Below are positions 13,496-25,900 of a stretch of 64,000 nucleotides of DNA, in pieces. The DNA is from Echinometra lucunter. Lineage: Eukaryota; Echinodermata; Echinoidea; Camarodonta; Echinometridae. The stretch covers positions 27,154,507 through 27,218,506 of the forward strand of contig CM057152.1 in NCBI GenBank assembly GCA_029962745.1, in the 5' to 3' direction. Numbering within the stretch: the first letter of the stretch is position 1; every line of letters starts with the position of its first letter. The notes under the pieces were generated by a model, which saw only the letters and a list, made by a program, of their open reading frames with translations, was not told where the DNA came from and did no database searches. Position numbers and translations under genes: made by a program.

Positions 13496-13670
13496 CAGTC
13501 AACTCTGCACAAGTCGAAGTCACATAAGTCGAATAATCGCCAAAGTCGAAGGTCTGTACTGGGTCCCATGCCTTTATTTTCTATTGTTTTTGACCCTCAT
13601 AAGTCGAATTTTCTCTAAGTCGAAGCATTTTCTTCAGTCCCAAGAAATTCGACTTAGGCGGAGTTGACTG
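13496..13670. mobile_element. Tc1/mariner (pogo)-type MITE with TA target duplication
   Basis: It starts CAGTCAACTCTGC and ends GCGGAGTTGACTG, flanked on both sides by TA (13494-13495, 13671-13672). Internal AAGTCGAA words are repeated in both orientations. At 175 bp there is no room for a transposase, so it would be mobilised in trans. Confidence 0.8.
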
Positions 13671-13736
13671 TACATGTACTTCAATCCACTGAGTTTGATT
13701 TGATTTCAGTATACTAGTAACACACATTTTCCATAG

Positions 13737-13768
13737 ACCCTATGCCCAAGTTATCTTGGGCATAGGGT
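13737..13768. repeat. Perfect 14-bp-arm hairpin
   Basis: ACCCTATGCCCAAG, loop TTAT, then CTTGGGCATAGGGT. A perfect inverted repeat with a 4-base loop. Function unknown. It may be a very short foldback insertion. Confidence 0.8.
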
Positions 13769-14243
13769 TTTACGGGTTAATTTGCAGCTACAAAGGGAGC
13801 TTCACAATTTGTTCCACAGGGTATATGGGACACTTAAACTTAAATAACCCACTGAACAAAGACTAGCATGTTCCAAAACTGTGCATCAACCATGTGAAAA
13901 AAAAATTTAATAATTCTGTGCATTTAAGAAATCTTTGAATAGATTTATTCACAAGATCTCCATCTGGTTTTAAAACCTACTGTGTATGATCAAAAACAGA
14001 AAAAGCGAACAACGTTAAGGTCCATGTAAAATCAGATACATCCAGTGGGTATTTTCACTTCATTTGTATTTAATACTGTTCTCATTACTTCTCGCTTCTA
14101 TCTACTATCTCTGCATTAGTTCTATCTGACATAATGATGAGTATACATCATAGAATGTAGCACATATGGTTTCAATCTATAAAGAAAAAAAAAGAAAGAA
14201 GAAAGAAATTAAGAACACAGTGTATTCAATTTCCTCACAAATC

Positions 14244-14383
14244 TGGGAAGTGTTTCATGAAGACTTTTGTCGGTGATTTTCACCGACAAATATTACAAGC
14301 TACTGAAAATCCTCGCATCCGATTGGCTGACAGCAAATTAGTCGGTGAAAATCACCGACAAAACTCTTCGTGAAATGCTCCCC
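14244..14383. mobile_element. Short MITE with nested palindromic arms
   Basis: Outer arms GGGAAGTGTTTCATGAAG and CTTCGTGAAATGCTCCC are complementary with a few changes. Each arm also holds its own small palindrome, GTCGGTGATTTTCACCGAC or GTCGGTGAAAATCACCGAC. The centre includes CCGATTGGCTGA, shared in style with the element at 16275. Confidence 0.75.
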
Positions 14384-14420
14384 TGGTGAAGTACATGTAC
14401 CTAGAAAGCACTATACTACT

Positions 14421-14862
14421 GGGCCGGTATTCAATTCAATACTTGGATTAAGTAAAACCTTTACTAAGTATTTTACTTGGCTAAGAAATTTGCCTAAGTC
14501 ATGTTCAATTCAATACTTTGAATTTTATTTCAGTAAGCCAAATCTAAGCCAAAATTCTTAATAAGCATTGTGACGTCATATTTTCAATGCGCAATTAACA
14601 TGTCGCATCAAATACGCTCGAATACGCAGTGATATAATTCTACGCAAATCATGATTACTGTGTATAAAAAACCTATGCCTGCCAATCCAGGCCTCCAAAA
14701 TGATTGGCTTAAGTCTTCTAGGTAGGTGACTTAGATTTAGAGTAAAATACTTAGCCAAAATACTGAACTGAATACCATAATTTTCTAAGTATTTTATCTA
14801 AGTAAAAAGGTAAGTAAAATTCTCATATTTCTGACTTAAGTATTGAATTGAATACCAGCCCT
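14421..14862. mobile_element. MITE with GGGCYGGTATTCAATTCAATACTT ends
   Basis: The first bases, GGGCCGGTATTCAATTCAAT, are mirrored by ATTGAATTGAATACCAGCCC at the end. Further inverted AAGTATTTTACTTAG-like words lie within the arms. Length about 442 bp with no coding capacity. Confidence 0.8.
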
Positions 14863-15729
14863 GAACTATACAAAAGAAAAACAAAAAGAAAAATGTTGTT
14901 TTGATCAAAGATTCTCCTAAAGGGTGTTACTAAAAATATTGCCAGTCAGGATAAAATCTATAAGCAACTAATTTCTCAAGAAAATGAGGTTTACGTCATA
15001 ATTCATCAACAACAAAAATTAATACTGTGCATTAAATGCTTCAAGATAGTCTTATAAGCAAAAAGCGAACTGTATGTAACATGCTCAATAGTAACAGTAA
15101 TAACTGTATAATCATTAAAATTACATATCCATTTCATTATGATTGCATGAAAAAAAAGTGTGTATAAGTCTGGATTCCATTTATGAACAAAAATGACTGA
15201 TTCAGTTACAAAGAACTGTGTCCAAGTAAAATACATAGATATTGCACAGGATAAAACTTATTGTAATCACTTGATCCCTCTGGATTTTTTCTCACTCTCT
15301 TCAGCTCACCATAGTACCATTTATCCCCTATTACATCAGAAAATCATATTTCTTTAAGAGTACTTCCCAAATTTTCAACCAGCATTCCCAATCACAAAAC
15401 TTGACAGGTGGTATTCTCATAACTTAAGCCGAGACTAAGTCCAGACTAAACAAGAATTTTAGTTCACAGTTCTATGGAATGCTAGGTTTCATCTTCCTCC
15501 TTCAATATTCATTACAAAGATAATGTACCAAAGACTTTATTGAAATTCAGTTCATGCTCATATTATCTTTTTCTTCCCATTTCATGGCAAAATTAATTTT
15601 TTGGACACTTTTCATTGCAGGATTAAAATAATCTGTACAGGGTAAATGAGTTGGCAACAGCCACTCCATAAAAGTGTGGACTAGTCACTAAGTTAAGCCA
15701 GGCTTAAATTAGTACACGCTATCGGAATA

Positions 15730-15756
15730 CCCCCCCCCCCCCCCCCCCCCCCCCCC
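15730..15756. repeat. 27-base poly-C homopolymer
   Basis: Uninterrupted C run. Length is likely unreliable in any assembly. Confidence 0.9.
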
Positions 15757-16274
15757 GATGACTTTAATATCGTCATAATTAAAGACATCAAGTTTTGTGA
15801 ATGTGAAACAATAATTGTTTCTAGTTTTTCAACTAGCAAGTTTACAAATACTTTTCCTTAGAATTTGAATTGAGTGAGCTAAATTAGTTGCTGCACAACT
15901 GGAAAGTGCCATGATAGTGTAAGGCAAAATCAATTAAATATCCAATGAATTGCAATGAAATGTCCAACAATATTATCAACAGATAGAAATTGAGTTCTTA
16001 GTAGTTGAGCAACTGTCAGAATTGAATATATTTTACTGTTGGAGAGGAACAAAAATTGCTTAAATTTCTAGTGATGAGGCAAGGGTTGCGCTACATGCTA
16101 TACATTATTTGTAGACAAACTCTGCCTTGTTTGCTAGTCAAGATAATCATATGAGCTGAACTCCACACAGGGGTTTGATAAAAATTATAGTATGTGTACT
16201 GCCTTCTGCCTAGAAAAGGTTTTCTACTTTCCTATGCAATCAAAGGGGTATCAGCCCTTGCATGCCTAGGACTA

Positions 16275-16442
16275 GGTACCGTTCATGACAGGTGACAGCA
16301 CTGACAAGTTGTCATTCTCTGACAATTTCAGTAAAATCCTTAGTTTTGATTGGCTGAGAAGCACTGGTCACGGACTGTTACTATGGTAATTGTCAGGGAA
16401 TGACAACTTGTCAGTGCTGAAAACTTTCATGAAATGGTGCCC
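16275..16442. mobile_element. MITE with GGYACC...TTCATGA ends
   Basis: The left arm (GGTACCGTTCATGACAG, then GCACTGACAAGTTGTCATT) pairs with the right arm (AATGACAACTTGTCAGTGC, then TTTCATGAAATGGTGCC). CTAG lies at or next to both outer edges and may be the target duplication. The centre carries TTGATTGGCTGAGAAGC. Confidence 0.75.
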
Positions 16443-16550
16443 TAGCTTGCTATATATTGAATGTAAATAATATATGCTGCATATTTTTCAGTGATATTTG
16501 GAAATTTTTCTTTGAATGTTCCCTCCATTCCTGAATTCTTTTCCCACGGA

Positions 16551-16665
16551 AAGGGTATAAGGCACCGTTCCTCAAGAGTTCACGTCCAACCTGGGAAACT
16601 TTCTTCAAAAGGACAAAGGAAATGTTGCTCTCCCTGAAGATGAGAGATGGTACACCTGTTGCCTG
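16551..16665 (+). repeat. Direct repeat, copy 1 (possible decayed coding fragment)
   Basis: About 115 bases from AAGGGTATAAGGCACCGTTC to GGTACACCTGTTGCCTG recur, about 85-90 per cent alike, at 17205-17300. One frame reads SSRPTWETFFKRTKE in both copies, hinting at an old protein-coding repeat. No family was recognised. Confidence 0.55.
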
Positions 16666-16709
16666 TAAACTTTGGTATCACACCGATATAATTTCACTTG
16701 TATCATGAC

Positions 16710-16862
16710 AACTCCCCCGGGAGGACAACTCCCCTGGTGACTGGGGAGCTGTCCTTGGGGAGTTGTCATCCAGGAAAGGTGTCCTACGGGGAGAGTTGCC
16801 CTCGGGAGAGCTGCGCTTCAGGGGGAGATGTCAGGTGGGAATTGTATCGGGAAGATGTCCTA
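16710..16862. repeat. GC-rich degenerate minisatellite
   Basis: About nine loose copies of a 15-18 base unit like GGGGAGTTGTCCTC. A related cluster occurs at 48358-48500, so the unit is dispersed. GC content is far above the surroundings. Confidence 0.55.
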
Positions 16863-17204
16863 GAACCAATTTCATTTCTCCTACCAATACAGGTACTTCT
16901 TGCCTTATGGTCTGAGCAATCAGAATCAGCTCGAACTATTCTTCGCCAAACTAAGAGGGCGTTGAGGATGGAATAACAATCCAACATCAACCCAATTTGA
17001 GGCTGCTTGCAGGTATTTAAAAAAAAAAAAGCTCTATGGGAATATCTAAAGGAAAAGTTATGATACTCCATAGATGACCTTCAACATTACCGGTATATAA
17101 AACAGGCCAGACATGAGCAGTTATGATCAGTTTAATCCTTAATGCAACCAACTAATGGCCTACCATATCAGATTTCTAGCTGAATGGCAGGAATAAGCTA
17201 CAAA

Positions 17205-17300
17205 AAGGGTATAAGGCACCTCTCTTCAAGAGTTCATGTCCTACCTGGGAAACTTTCTTCAAAAGGACAAAGGAAGATGAGAGATGGTACACCTGTTACC
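17205..17300 (+). repeat. Direct repeat, copy 2
   Basis: Second copy of the 16551-16665 unit. It lacks the internal ATGTTGCTCTCCCTGA segment. The open frame continues as RWYTCYLKHQRNTYLLKAFA to a stop, so copy 2 may keep more of the ancestral frame. Confidence 0.5.
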
Positions 17301-17817
17301 TCAAGCATCAGAGGAATACCTACCTATTGAAGGCATTTGCCTTGCAATGATGAGTTTTTCATCATTTTGCCAACCAGTTCAGAGAGCGGAATAACAAATG
17401 AAGTGACCATGCAACAGAACTGCTTCAGATTGGGGGGGGGGGGGGGCTGGGGGCTGAGACCCCTATACAATTTTGCCTTTAAAAATATCAAGTAAAAACC
17501 TATTGTAAAAACTTAATACCTAAATTCCAAATTGCTCATTTCAAAGGCTTGCAAAACCGTTAACCCTGCCAGGGGCCCTACAGCCCATGACTCTGCCTCT
17601 TTGGGTGTCAGTCCCCCTCCCTCAAAAAAAAAAAAAAAAAAATGTTCTGCAGACCCTCCTAAGTGAGTAACTTATATGAATTTAAAGTTCCTCAAACTCT
17701 GATCATGTTGCCAAACAATTTTGAAACTAAGAAATCCAATTTGATGATGCAAGGAATAATAGACATATAATCCTACATAATCAACAACTTGCGTATATTC
17801 CTGGGATTCTTTCCAAA

Positions 17818-18640
17818 GAGCATGGATCATGAAAGTTGACAAAACATTATCCCAAGTTATCAATCAACGCAGGGCCAACGTAAAAGAGTGTCCTTTTTGT
17901 CAAAATGTCATCTTCAACTTCACCATCTCATGACTGTACATGAGATGGACAAGAGCTACATACAGCGAACAGAAGAGTAGGAACACGGACGCAGGGCACT
18001 GGACAGGACATCATCCAACAACAATGGACTGCAGGCAAATCCATATGAATGTCATTTTATAAAACAAATGGGCCTAATTTACGGAGTTGAGGTTCGAGTC
18101 ATCTATGACAATTTTTAAACCATTTCTTTTTATATGCTTAATCACAAGGTATCATCGATGAGAGCTCTAGGAAAGAAAGACTAGAAATTCAAGCTATACT
18201 ATGGATCATGAAAGTTGACAGAATATTATCTCAAGTTATCAATCAATGCAGGGCCAATGTAAAAGAGAGTGTCCTTTTTGTCACTATGTCATCTTCAACT
18301 TAACTCACCATCTCATGACTGTACATGAGATGGACAAGAGCTACATGCAGCCAACAGAAGAGTTGGAACACAGGAACGCAGGGCACTGGACAGGACATCA
18401 TCCAATAACAATGCAGGCAAATCCGTATGTATAAATAGGCCTAATTTGCAGAGAGAAGTTACCTTAAGTTTTCCAATTCCAGTCGAACCCTACGTAAATA
18501 CAATTTTGGGATTTTGCACCATACGGAGTTGAGGTTTAAGTCATCTATGAAAATTGTTAAAACCACTTCTTTTCATAGGCTTAATCATCTGGTATTATCG
18601 AGAGCGCAAGGAAAGAAAGACTAGAAATTCAAGCTATACT
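17818..18640 (+). pseudogene. Tandem duplication of a C2H2-like zinc-finger fragment
   Basis: Two head-to-tail copies, about 17818-18200 and 18201-18640. Each starts ATGGATCATGAAAGTTGAC and ends AGACTAGAAATTCAAGCTAT. Copy 2 (frame 18246-18434) reads ECPFCHYVIFNLTHHLMTVH, a Cys-x2-Cys...His...His pattern like single fingers in transposon or orphan proteins. Copy 1 has ECPFC but a short deletion then shifts it to a stop. Source gene unknown. No splice sites or start codon define a gene, so I treat both as decayed. Confidence 0.5.
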
Positions 18641-19009
18641 GAATTCCATCCTAGCCAATGCGTACTGGCTAATGAAGCAAAATACAGGGATAAAGGATCT
18701 GGTAAAAAATCTGATCAAGAGCTACTGAATCTCTCTCACCCTCCATCATCTCTCCCAAAGATGCTACAATTTTCTGTGATTCATCTTTTCTCTTCCCTCA
18801 GTGGTGACCCTCTGAAAGATGTTGTAATCTGTAGATGCCATGCAAAGCCAGGATTCACCCTACAAGCAATAGAAACACTGAGACACATTAAAGAGAACTC
18901 TCCTGAGGAACTGCACTGGACTTTGATGTTTAACTCAATGTCCATCAAGAAACACATCAATTACGACAAAAACAATGATTGCAACAATGGCTTCACAGAT
19001 GTAGGCTAG
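18554..19009 (+). pseudogene. P-element/THAP9-type transposase fragment
   Basis: The open frame of 151 codons resembles, over its last 60 residues, the start of the RNase-H-like catalytic core of P-element and THAP9 transposases: a KPGFT motif, then LHWTLMFNSMSIKKHINYD and a closing GFTDVG where family members have G-[YF]-V-D-[LIM]-G. The family normally has an acidic pair (L-D-E-M) where this copy has F-N-S-M, so the first catalytic acid appears lost. The N-terminal DNA-binding domain and the rest of the core are absent in frame, and a stop follows at once. The first part of the frame overlaps the end of the duplicated zinc-finger unit and is not recognisable. Identification is from motif memory. 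Confidence 0.5.
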
Positions 19010-19227
19010 GTATAGTGGAAGTACTATTAGGGAGATAAAGCAGAAGCTGCAACACATCCGAGGGCACAGGCACAGACCTCTACGTCTGTGGTAATATATA
19101 AACAAGTGAAGTGGACAGTGGGCTAATTTCAAGAAGTAAAAAAAAAGTGAAGAAAAATATTTACTCCTCAATGAACAATATTACGATGGGGGGATGAGGA
19201 GGAAGTAATGATGACAAGGGCTAAAAG

Positions 19228-19320
19228 TGTGTTTCTGCTGAACTATAAAATTTGAGGTGATGCGGGGTAATGCGAGGTGATGCCAAGCAACACCTCGCAT
19301 TTTTCCTCAGTAGAAACACA
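19228..19320. mobile_element. Small foldback element
   Basis: TGTGTTTCTGCTGA is mirrored by TCAGTAGAAACACA. The inner part repeats GAGGTGATGC-like words. About 93 bp. Confidence 0.5.
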
Positions 19321-21380
19321 TAGAGTCAACACCCCTCTGGCTCTTAAAGCTGTCAAGTAACTTTTAAAATAAGAGCTGCATGGTCATATGTGCTCTCAGT
19401 GTATGTAATATACATGTAGTGTAAATATGAAGCCCTCAAAAATGCACTTCAAAAGCATCATCATGTGCTTCACAAAAGTGAAAATATACAAATGACCAGA
19501 AATGCCAGACCCTTTTTACCCCACGACTGCAGTGTGAGAGAAAAGTGTACCCCAGGAGAGTTTTGCAAATGGTGGTATTCAGTCATAGATATCTTGACAA
19601 TAACATCCTATATTTCAAAACCTTGATACTTCCTGGCTGTTTATTTATCCTTCTGAACATATTTATACAACAAACTTCAACAAGTTATTAAATCAAGCCT
19701 CCACAAAGTTACCAGATCCCTCAGAGGAAAGTATCCCTTTAACAGAGGAAAGGTTGATTGACAGACAATGACCAAATAAGTCACACAGGCAGTACATCAT
19801 TAAAGCAACAACATTCAATATATCGCCCTTATGGTAAAAAATTTGTTTTACATATTACATTTGGGCTATAAAATTAATTTTTACTAAATGATCACTTTCT
19901 CACATAAAAAGATATTTTGACTGGTATTTAAATTACATAACAATGAAACTTACATCAAGAATTGGCACAAATAAAATAATAAATACATACTGACAAGAAC
20001 AGGATAAACAAAATAGGGTCTCCTACATGTAGCTAACCAATATTCAGCTAACAGTAACTCTTCTCTAAGATATACATAGTAGAGTGCATAAATTATCATG
20101 GAATTGAAGGATACAAAGTGTTGTAAGATATTGATCAAAAGTTTTACCATAAATGGAGATGAAGAAATTCTAAAGGAAAGCGATAACTACTCCTGGCTCA
20201 CCAACAAAGGGACAAAAATGTAGATCAGTTAAATTTGCCTACTTTTGATACAAGTGCTGTCAATGGGTACCCATTGGAATTCATACTAGTGCACAATAAA
20301 TTGTGACTAGATTATCAAATGTCAACAAACGATCAATTACAGTATTTCCTTCATGAATAGGAGGTAGCACATATTGAAAAAATAATGTTTTTCTATGCAC
20401 CTCCAAATGCTTCTGGTAATCAGTGGGCCACTAAACGCAGGTTTGGGGTTTTCTTGATAGGGCACTCAAGCATTTGAGGAATATTCCTATAAGTCCCCAC
20501 TTAATTCACTCACATGAAGAGTGGAAAATGTAAATCAATGACTTGCCAGAGGACACTATCATTACGACAGGACACTTCAAGAGCAAAATATGAAAAGGTA
20601 AGGCAATGAAAAATGAAAACGAAAGAGATCATAAAACAGGCAACAAACAAGTGATCCTTCCTACATGAGTTTTCCCTGTCACAGGGTGTTCAAAAAGGAC
20701 TCTTAATTTGAGTCCTAAACCAGGGTTCCACATAACGTGCATCCGGGACACATGGGCATCCTACGTTAGGTTCGGATCCCCAAAACTGAACAATTCTAAC
20801 ATAATGCTCAATACATAAAGAGTCCAGAATTTCAATATGCACCCCTTACCAGAAAAAAAAAAAGGAAAAATTGATATGGAGCACTGCCTAACCATATGAA
20901 CTTCATTTAGCAGAGGATATACACGTACATGAATGTAGTAAGGAAGACATGTGAGTGAAAGTCACGTTTCAAATCAAATATCTGAACACAGCCATGCCCA
21001 GTTCCAATGTCAAAAAAAAAAAAAAGGTTTCTTTGCTTACTCACACATGCACACAGAAATACCAACTCACACCTTGACTGAACCCCAAAACATACATGTT
21101 TGCTAGCCAGATATCTGGCCCTTCTCAATCCTTATAAAAAATGTAAACTGCAGAATAACCCACCATTAAGTATAGTAGCCCTAGCCCTTTCCCAACTCTA
21201 ATCGTGACCCCATGACCTTGACCCATGGCCAACTGCGAACCTTAATCCTTATCCTACCTCTGATTCCAATATATTATACTGATGCATCGTGGGGTATTCT
21301 GCAGTTGAGCGTAAAAGAACAGTTCTTAAAAATAATTAAAGCAAAAAATAAAAATCCAATTCCTATAAAGAATGAAATAG
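19321..21380 (-). other. 3' flank or 3' UTR of SLC39A9
   Basis: Directly downstream of the SLC39A9 stop on the minus strand. No coding exon seen. A minus-strand AATAAA lies near 19640. Transcript end unknown. Confidence 0.3.
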
Positions 21381-21629
21381 CTAGTGATGATGGCCCATGG
21401 CTAATACCAGGGGTGCCATGCAACCGAGAACAAGCGCCATCAATTCCCCACAGGTAAACCCTTGCCTGATGTCTACCGCCCCCTCTGGGTCCGAGGCAGG
21501 AGCGCTGGATTGGTGAGGTGCTGATATCTCGGGTAGAACATGTACTGTGGCTACGTAGAGGAAAGTACCAGCTGAGAACAGCATAGATAGGCCTGTTGCA
21601 TTGACAGATAATAATGCTTCTTTACTTGC
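21381..21629 (-). CDS. SLC39A9: SLC39A9 exon 7 (terminal)
   Basis: 82 codons plus TAG. Contains [20 protein letters not shown] and [13 protein letters not shown], a variable extracellular loop, and the last helix ending LVLAMGHHH. Confidence 0.93.
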   Translation of the reverse strand, partial: ASKEALLSVNATGLSMLFSAGTFLYVATVHVLPEISAPHQSSAPASDPEGAVDIRQGFTCGELMALVLGCMAPLVLAMGHHH

Positions 21630-22908
21630 CTGTGCATGAGAAAATGACATGGAAAAAAAAGGTAAAAGGAATATGAACATGTGTATCAAAGAGCGGTAAT
21701 AGACTAATACATGAAAAAAACAACCAAAAAAATATATTTCCAGATATTTCCAGAAGCAAGGATGAATGTGTAATATCACTGAAAGCAAACAAACAAAAAT
21801 GTCTAATAATTGTTGATTCTCAATATCAATAATGAGTACTAGTATAGCAGAAGGAAATGCAAACTCTGTCAAATTAAAATAAATAATATCTTAAACATCT
21901 TAAATCTCTCAAATCTTTTGAAATACAAACACATCTAGTATCTGGTATCTGTGGATAGTGAACATTGCCTATGCAGTGGAATGCTGAATAACCTGCTCAG
22001 ACAAAGTGACTATGTTTTTCTTCCTAAATCAGGATAGGGTGATTTCATCCTGGAGTGCTCTCCCTGGAAGATATCTCATTACTCTAACGATGAAGCAAAG
22101 TGTTCAAAAATCAAATTTTACTCTCAAATTTCATCTATAACAAGCATTTCAAAACTCGGTGGTACTAAAGGGCTTAATTATGATACATTTTACTTATGAT
22201 ATGTGTACACTTACATGACTGAGGCTAAAATATGTAACGATGGCCATAACTGGAGCTGCTAACGAGAAGACAAGAAGATGTTTCCGTATCCTATTCCTCT
22301 CATAGTTTTCATGCAATAAGAATGTAACAAGTCCAAAAGCTGCAGGTGCCTGCCAGGAGAGAATAATCATTATAATTATGTATGATGTGTCAATATTGTG
22401 GTAATTATATCTGCAATGCTTCAAAGCACTTCAAAGCTTTTATCATTAAGTCATCAGATTCAAGCTTACCTGTACATAGTCCTGCAACTTTTACATGCCT
22501 TAGGGATTCAGTGGGGCAAAATTTCATAGGTGCTCACTATACTGAACAAAGCACAATGACTTTCATATCGAATCTGGTACCTGTTTAAAACCTGATGGTG
22601 AGGGGGAGGGAACAATGTAAATACAATATCATGCTTGAGGACTTAAGTGGTGTGCTAAAGGATCAAAGCTACAACCTTTGCATCTCACTTTAATTGCGTA
22701 CACTACTTGATTATGACATTGACAACTCCACATGGTAAACTGAGACGTTTGATTTATAACTTTCAGCTTCTTTGGGAGCACTGCCACAAGAAAAATCCAG
22801 CTGGAAAACTTCATTCAGAGGGATTTATTACAATGCCTCTGTTTTTCATAGAGATCAAGGTATAGTAATGAATGCTCTAGACTCTTATTTAAGAGATATC
22901 CAGGGTTG

Positions 22909-22951
<43 letters not shown>

Positions 22952-25900
22952 GTGTTTATATCCTGGGACAATACTAATTTTTTTTTTCCCCACTTGAATT
23001 TTGGCCCAGATGTATTAAACAGGTACCTGGCAATGCTTGGGTTATCATATCTGCAGGGTCCTAAGGAAGAGCAGCATTAATACTGATACAGCTATTGTTG
23101 GTTAACGTGATCCACTTCAACAAATATTAAACATGCAAAGGTCTAAAATTTGCATTTGAGTAAAGCATCATATGGTTGTTTCAGTTTTCATTGCATACTT
23201 GAAGTGGTTCTTTCAGTTTTTACTGCATAATAAAAGTTGCATGTATACAGCAAAAGTATACATTCATATTTTGTCTTTTACTTCTACTAAGATAAACCTT
23301 CACCAAACATTAAAATACACAGATGAGTGGTAAAATAGTAAAACCTTGATGAATGCTTACCTTATGTAACATAATGGCAATAAATACAATCATTTGAACA
23401 TCAGCTCTTGATCCACTAGCTGCTGCTCCCATAGCAATACCATCAGCTGCAATAAACAGAATAAAAATCTAGTTATAGTTTGGATTCTTAAAGGGAAAGT
23501 CCACCCCAGAAGTTTCACTGTTTCAATAAAAGGAGTTAAATTTGAACAGCATTTTAAAAAAGAAATGAGCAAAATCGGTCAAAGAATAAGAAAATTACAC
23601 CCATTTACATTTTCTAGTAAATTACTCTCATCTCTGCAAATTGGCAACATTGATGACATCATATGTGAGCAGCTCTCCATTCACTTTGTACATGAAATTT
23701 CACATTTTCTCAATTTTCTTGGAAGTTACATATTTTCTCACCCCATAGTCAAAGTATTTATGTAAAAAGCAATTCTTCTGAACATACATTGACTATAGGG
23801 GCTAGAAAATGTGTGACTTCCAAGAAAATTGAGAAAATGTGAAATTTCATATACAAAGTGAATGGAGAGCTGCTCGCATATGATGTCATCAGTGTTGCCA
23901 ATTTGCAGAGCCAAGAGTAATTTACTAGAAAATGTAAATGAGTGTAATTTTTTTTATTCTTTGACCGATTTTGCTCATTTCTTTTTTAAAATGCTGTTCA
24001 AATTTAACTCCTTTTATTGAAACAGTGAAACTTCTGGGGTGGGCTTTGCCTTTAAACGACAAGTTTTCAAGCAAATACTCAGCCCAATCAGAAATGAGCA
24101 TACGTGGCCAAACACAATGAGACACAGGAATGTCAGGCCAAACACTTCAGCCTTTTCTTGTCCTATTTTGAATAGGAGGGTACTGGAAGAGCAATCTTTT
24201 TTAGGTAACCTTTCTACTATAATCTACCTAACTCAGACATAAATAAAGCTCATAAATTATGTTCAACCTATTTCAGAACTCAAGCTTCTGTTTAGGCACT
24301 AGTCCAACATTCTGATAGTAAAACATACCCTTTCAGGTATGCCTTTAGACTGAAAGAAAAGGCTGAGCTCTGGTACTGAAGGATATTATAACTCAGCATT
24401 TTTTATGCCTTCTGTAGGTGTTTCTAATGTGGAAGAAACTCACAGGAGCAAGGAATGCTCATGAAACACCCTCATCTGCCCGGTATAATGCAAAATAGTT
24501 GGCCAGAGTCAACAGTGGATGCCAAATGGATACATGTTTTTCCACTGCTCATCATTTTCAGCAAGATTTTCAGCAAGATTTTCAGCAATATGTGATATCA
24601 TTTTTTGGTTACAAAAACTGAAAATACAAAATGATTCCTACATGTATATACCACAAAAGACCTTTTTCATATATTTACACAATAATACAAGTCAAATGCG
24701 TTTGTTTTACTAGACAATGTAAGAATAGGGTTTACCTGCAGCATGTACCACCAGGCCTAGAGTAGCAGTGATGCTCTTTCTTCCTGTTCTACTTGTTGTT
24801 TCTAGTTCACCTGTAATGAGAGTATCATCAAAGAATAAGACATACAATAGTGGGAAAGGGATGGCAGCAAATGAAATCATTTGTATCAAAGCTTTGAAGC
24901 TACCATGAATTATTAGTATTAATTTTTTCATGGCATGCAGAGAGAAAATAATGCTAACTGGTATTACTGAGCTGCATAATCATGCTACATGTATATGTAT
25001 AGTCTTGTGATATATAGATACGATGGTTTGCTTACAAGAACACATAAACAAGTGCATAATTTGCACAAGGCTTGAGATGAGGAATATGTGCATGAGCACT
25101 GCATCCTCGAAAAAGAGTAATGAGCAGGGATTAAATTAATCCATGGCCACCAAGGCCATGGCTGTGGATGCCCTTTTGATTGGCATCACTGCCCCTCTCA
25201 TTGGCCTTGGAGAATGTTTGTGCCCTTTCTGATTCTTCATATTTGTACTGAAATATAGGAATGTGCCCTACAGAAAAGTGGCCTTGCCCCAAAACTATTG
25301 AAATTTAAGGCCTATGGGAGGCTAAAAAGAAAGAAAAATAATGTTTGATTTTTTAAATAGTATTGACTAGCTTTCCTTAGGAGGGACACAAAGGCATACC
25401 GGGTATTTTTAAAAATGATTCTTGGACAATTAAACTCCTACCTTATAATTAAGCACTCTAGTCTCGACAATGTACCTATATTCCTTTACACTATAGAAAA
25501 TACCTCCTCAGACAATTAATCCCCTTGAAGAACTGCATTTCTGATAAATTGCAAGGTATCTGTATAAATCATTTCCAACAAGGACTACTACTACTACCAC
25601 TATTCATGATGATGATGATGATAATTATCCACTCCCTACACTTTGGTTGAGACCGTCAAATTCAACTGAAAAAAGTACCTGGTAGTTGTGCATGTGAGTG
25701 CCCATGTCCGCCTCCTAACTGATCCACCAAGAGCATAAAGACAAAACCAAATACCAGTGCTATACCAATGAGGGAATGGAGGTCTTCAACAGGTGAGTGG
25801 GCGTGGTGGTTGGAATGGTCATCTGCTTCATTATTTGTATCTTGTGCTGCATCTATGTTGTTTTCTGGGCCAACTAGTACTGCTCTGGCTGCATCTTGGT

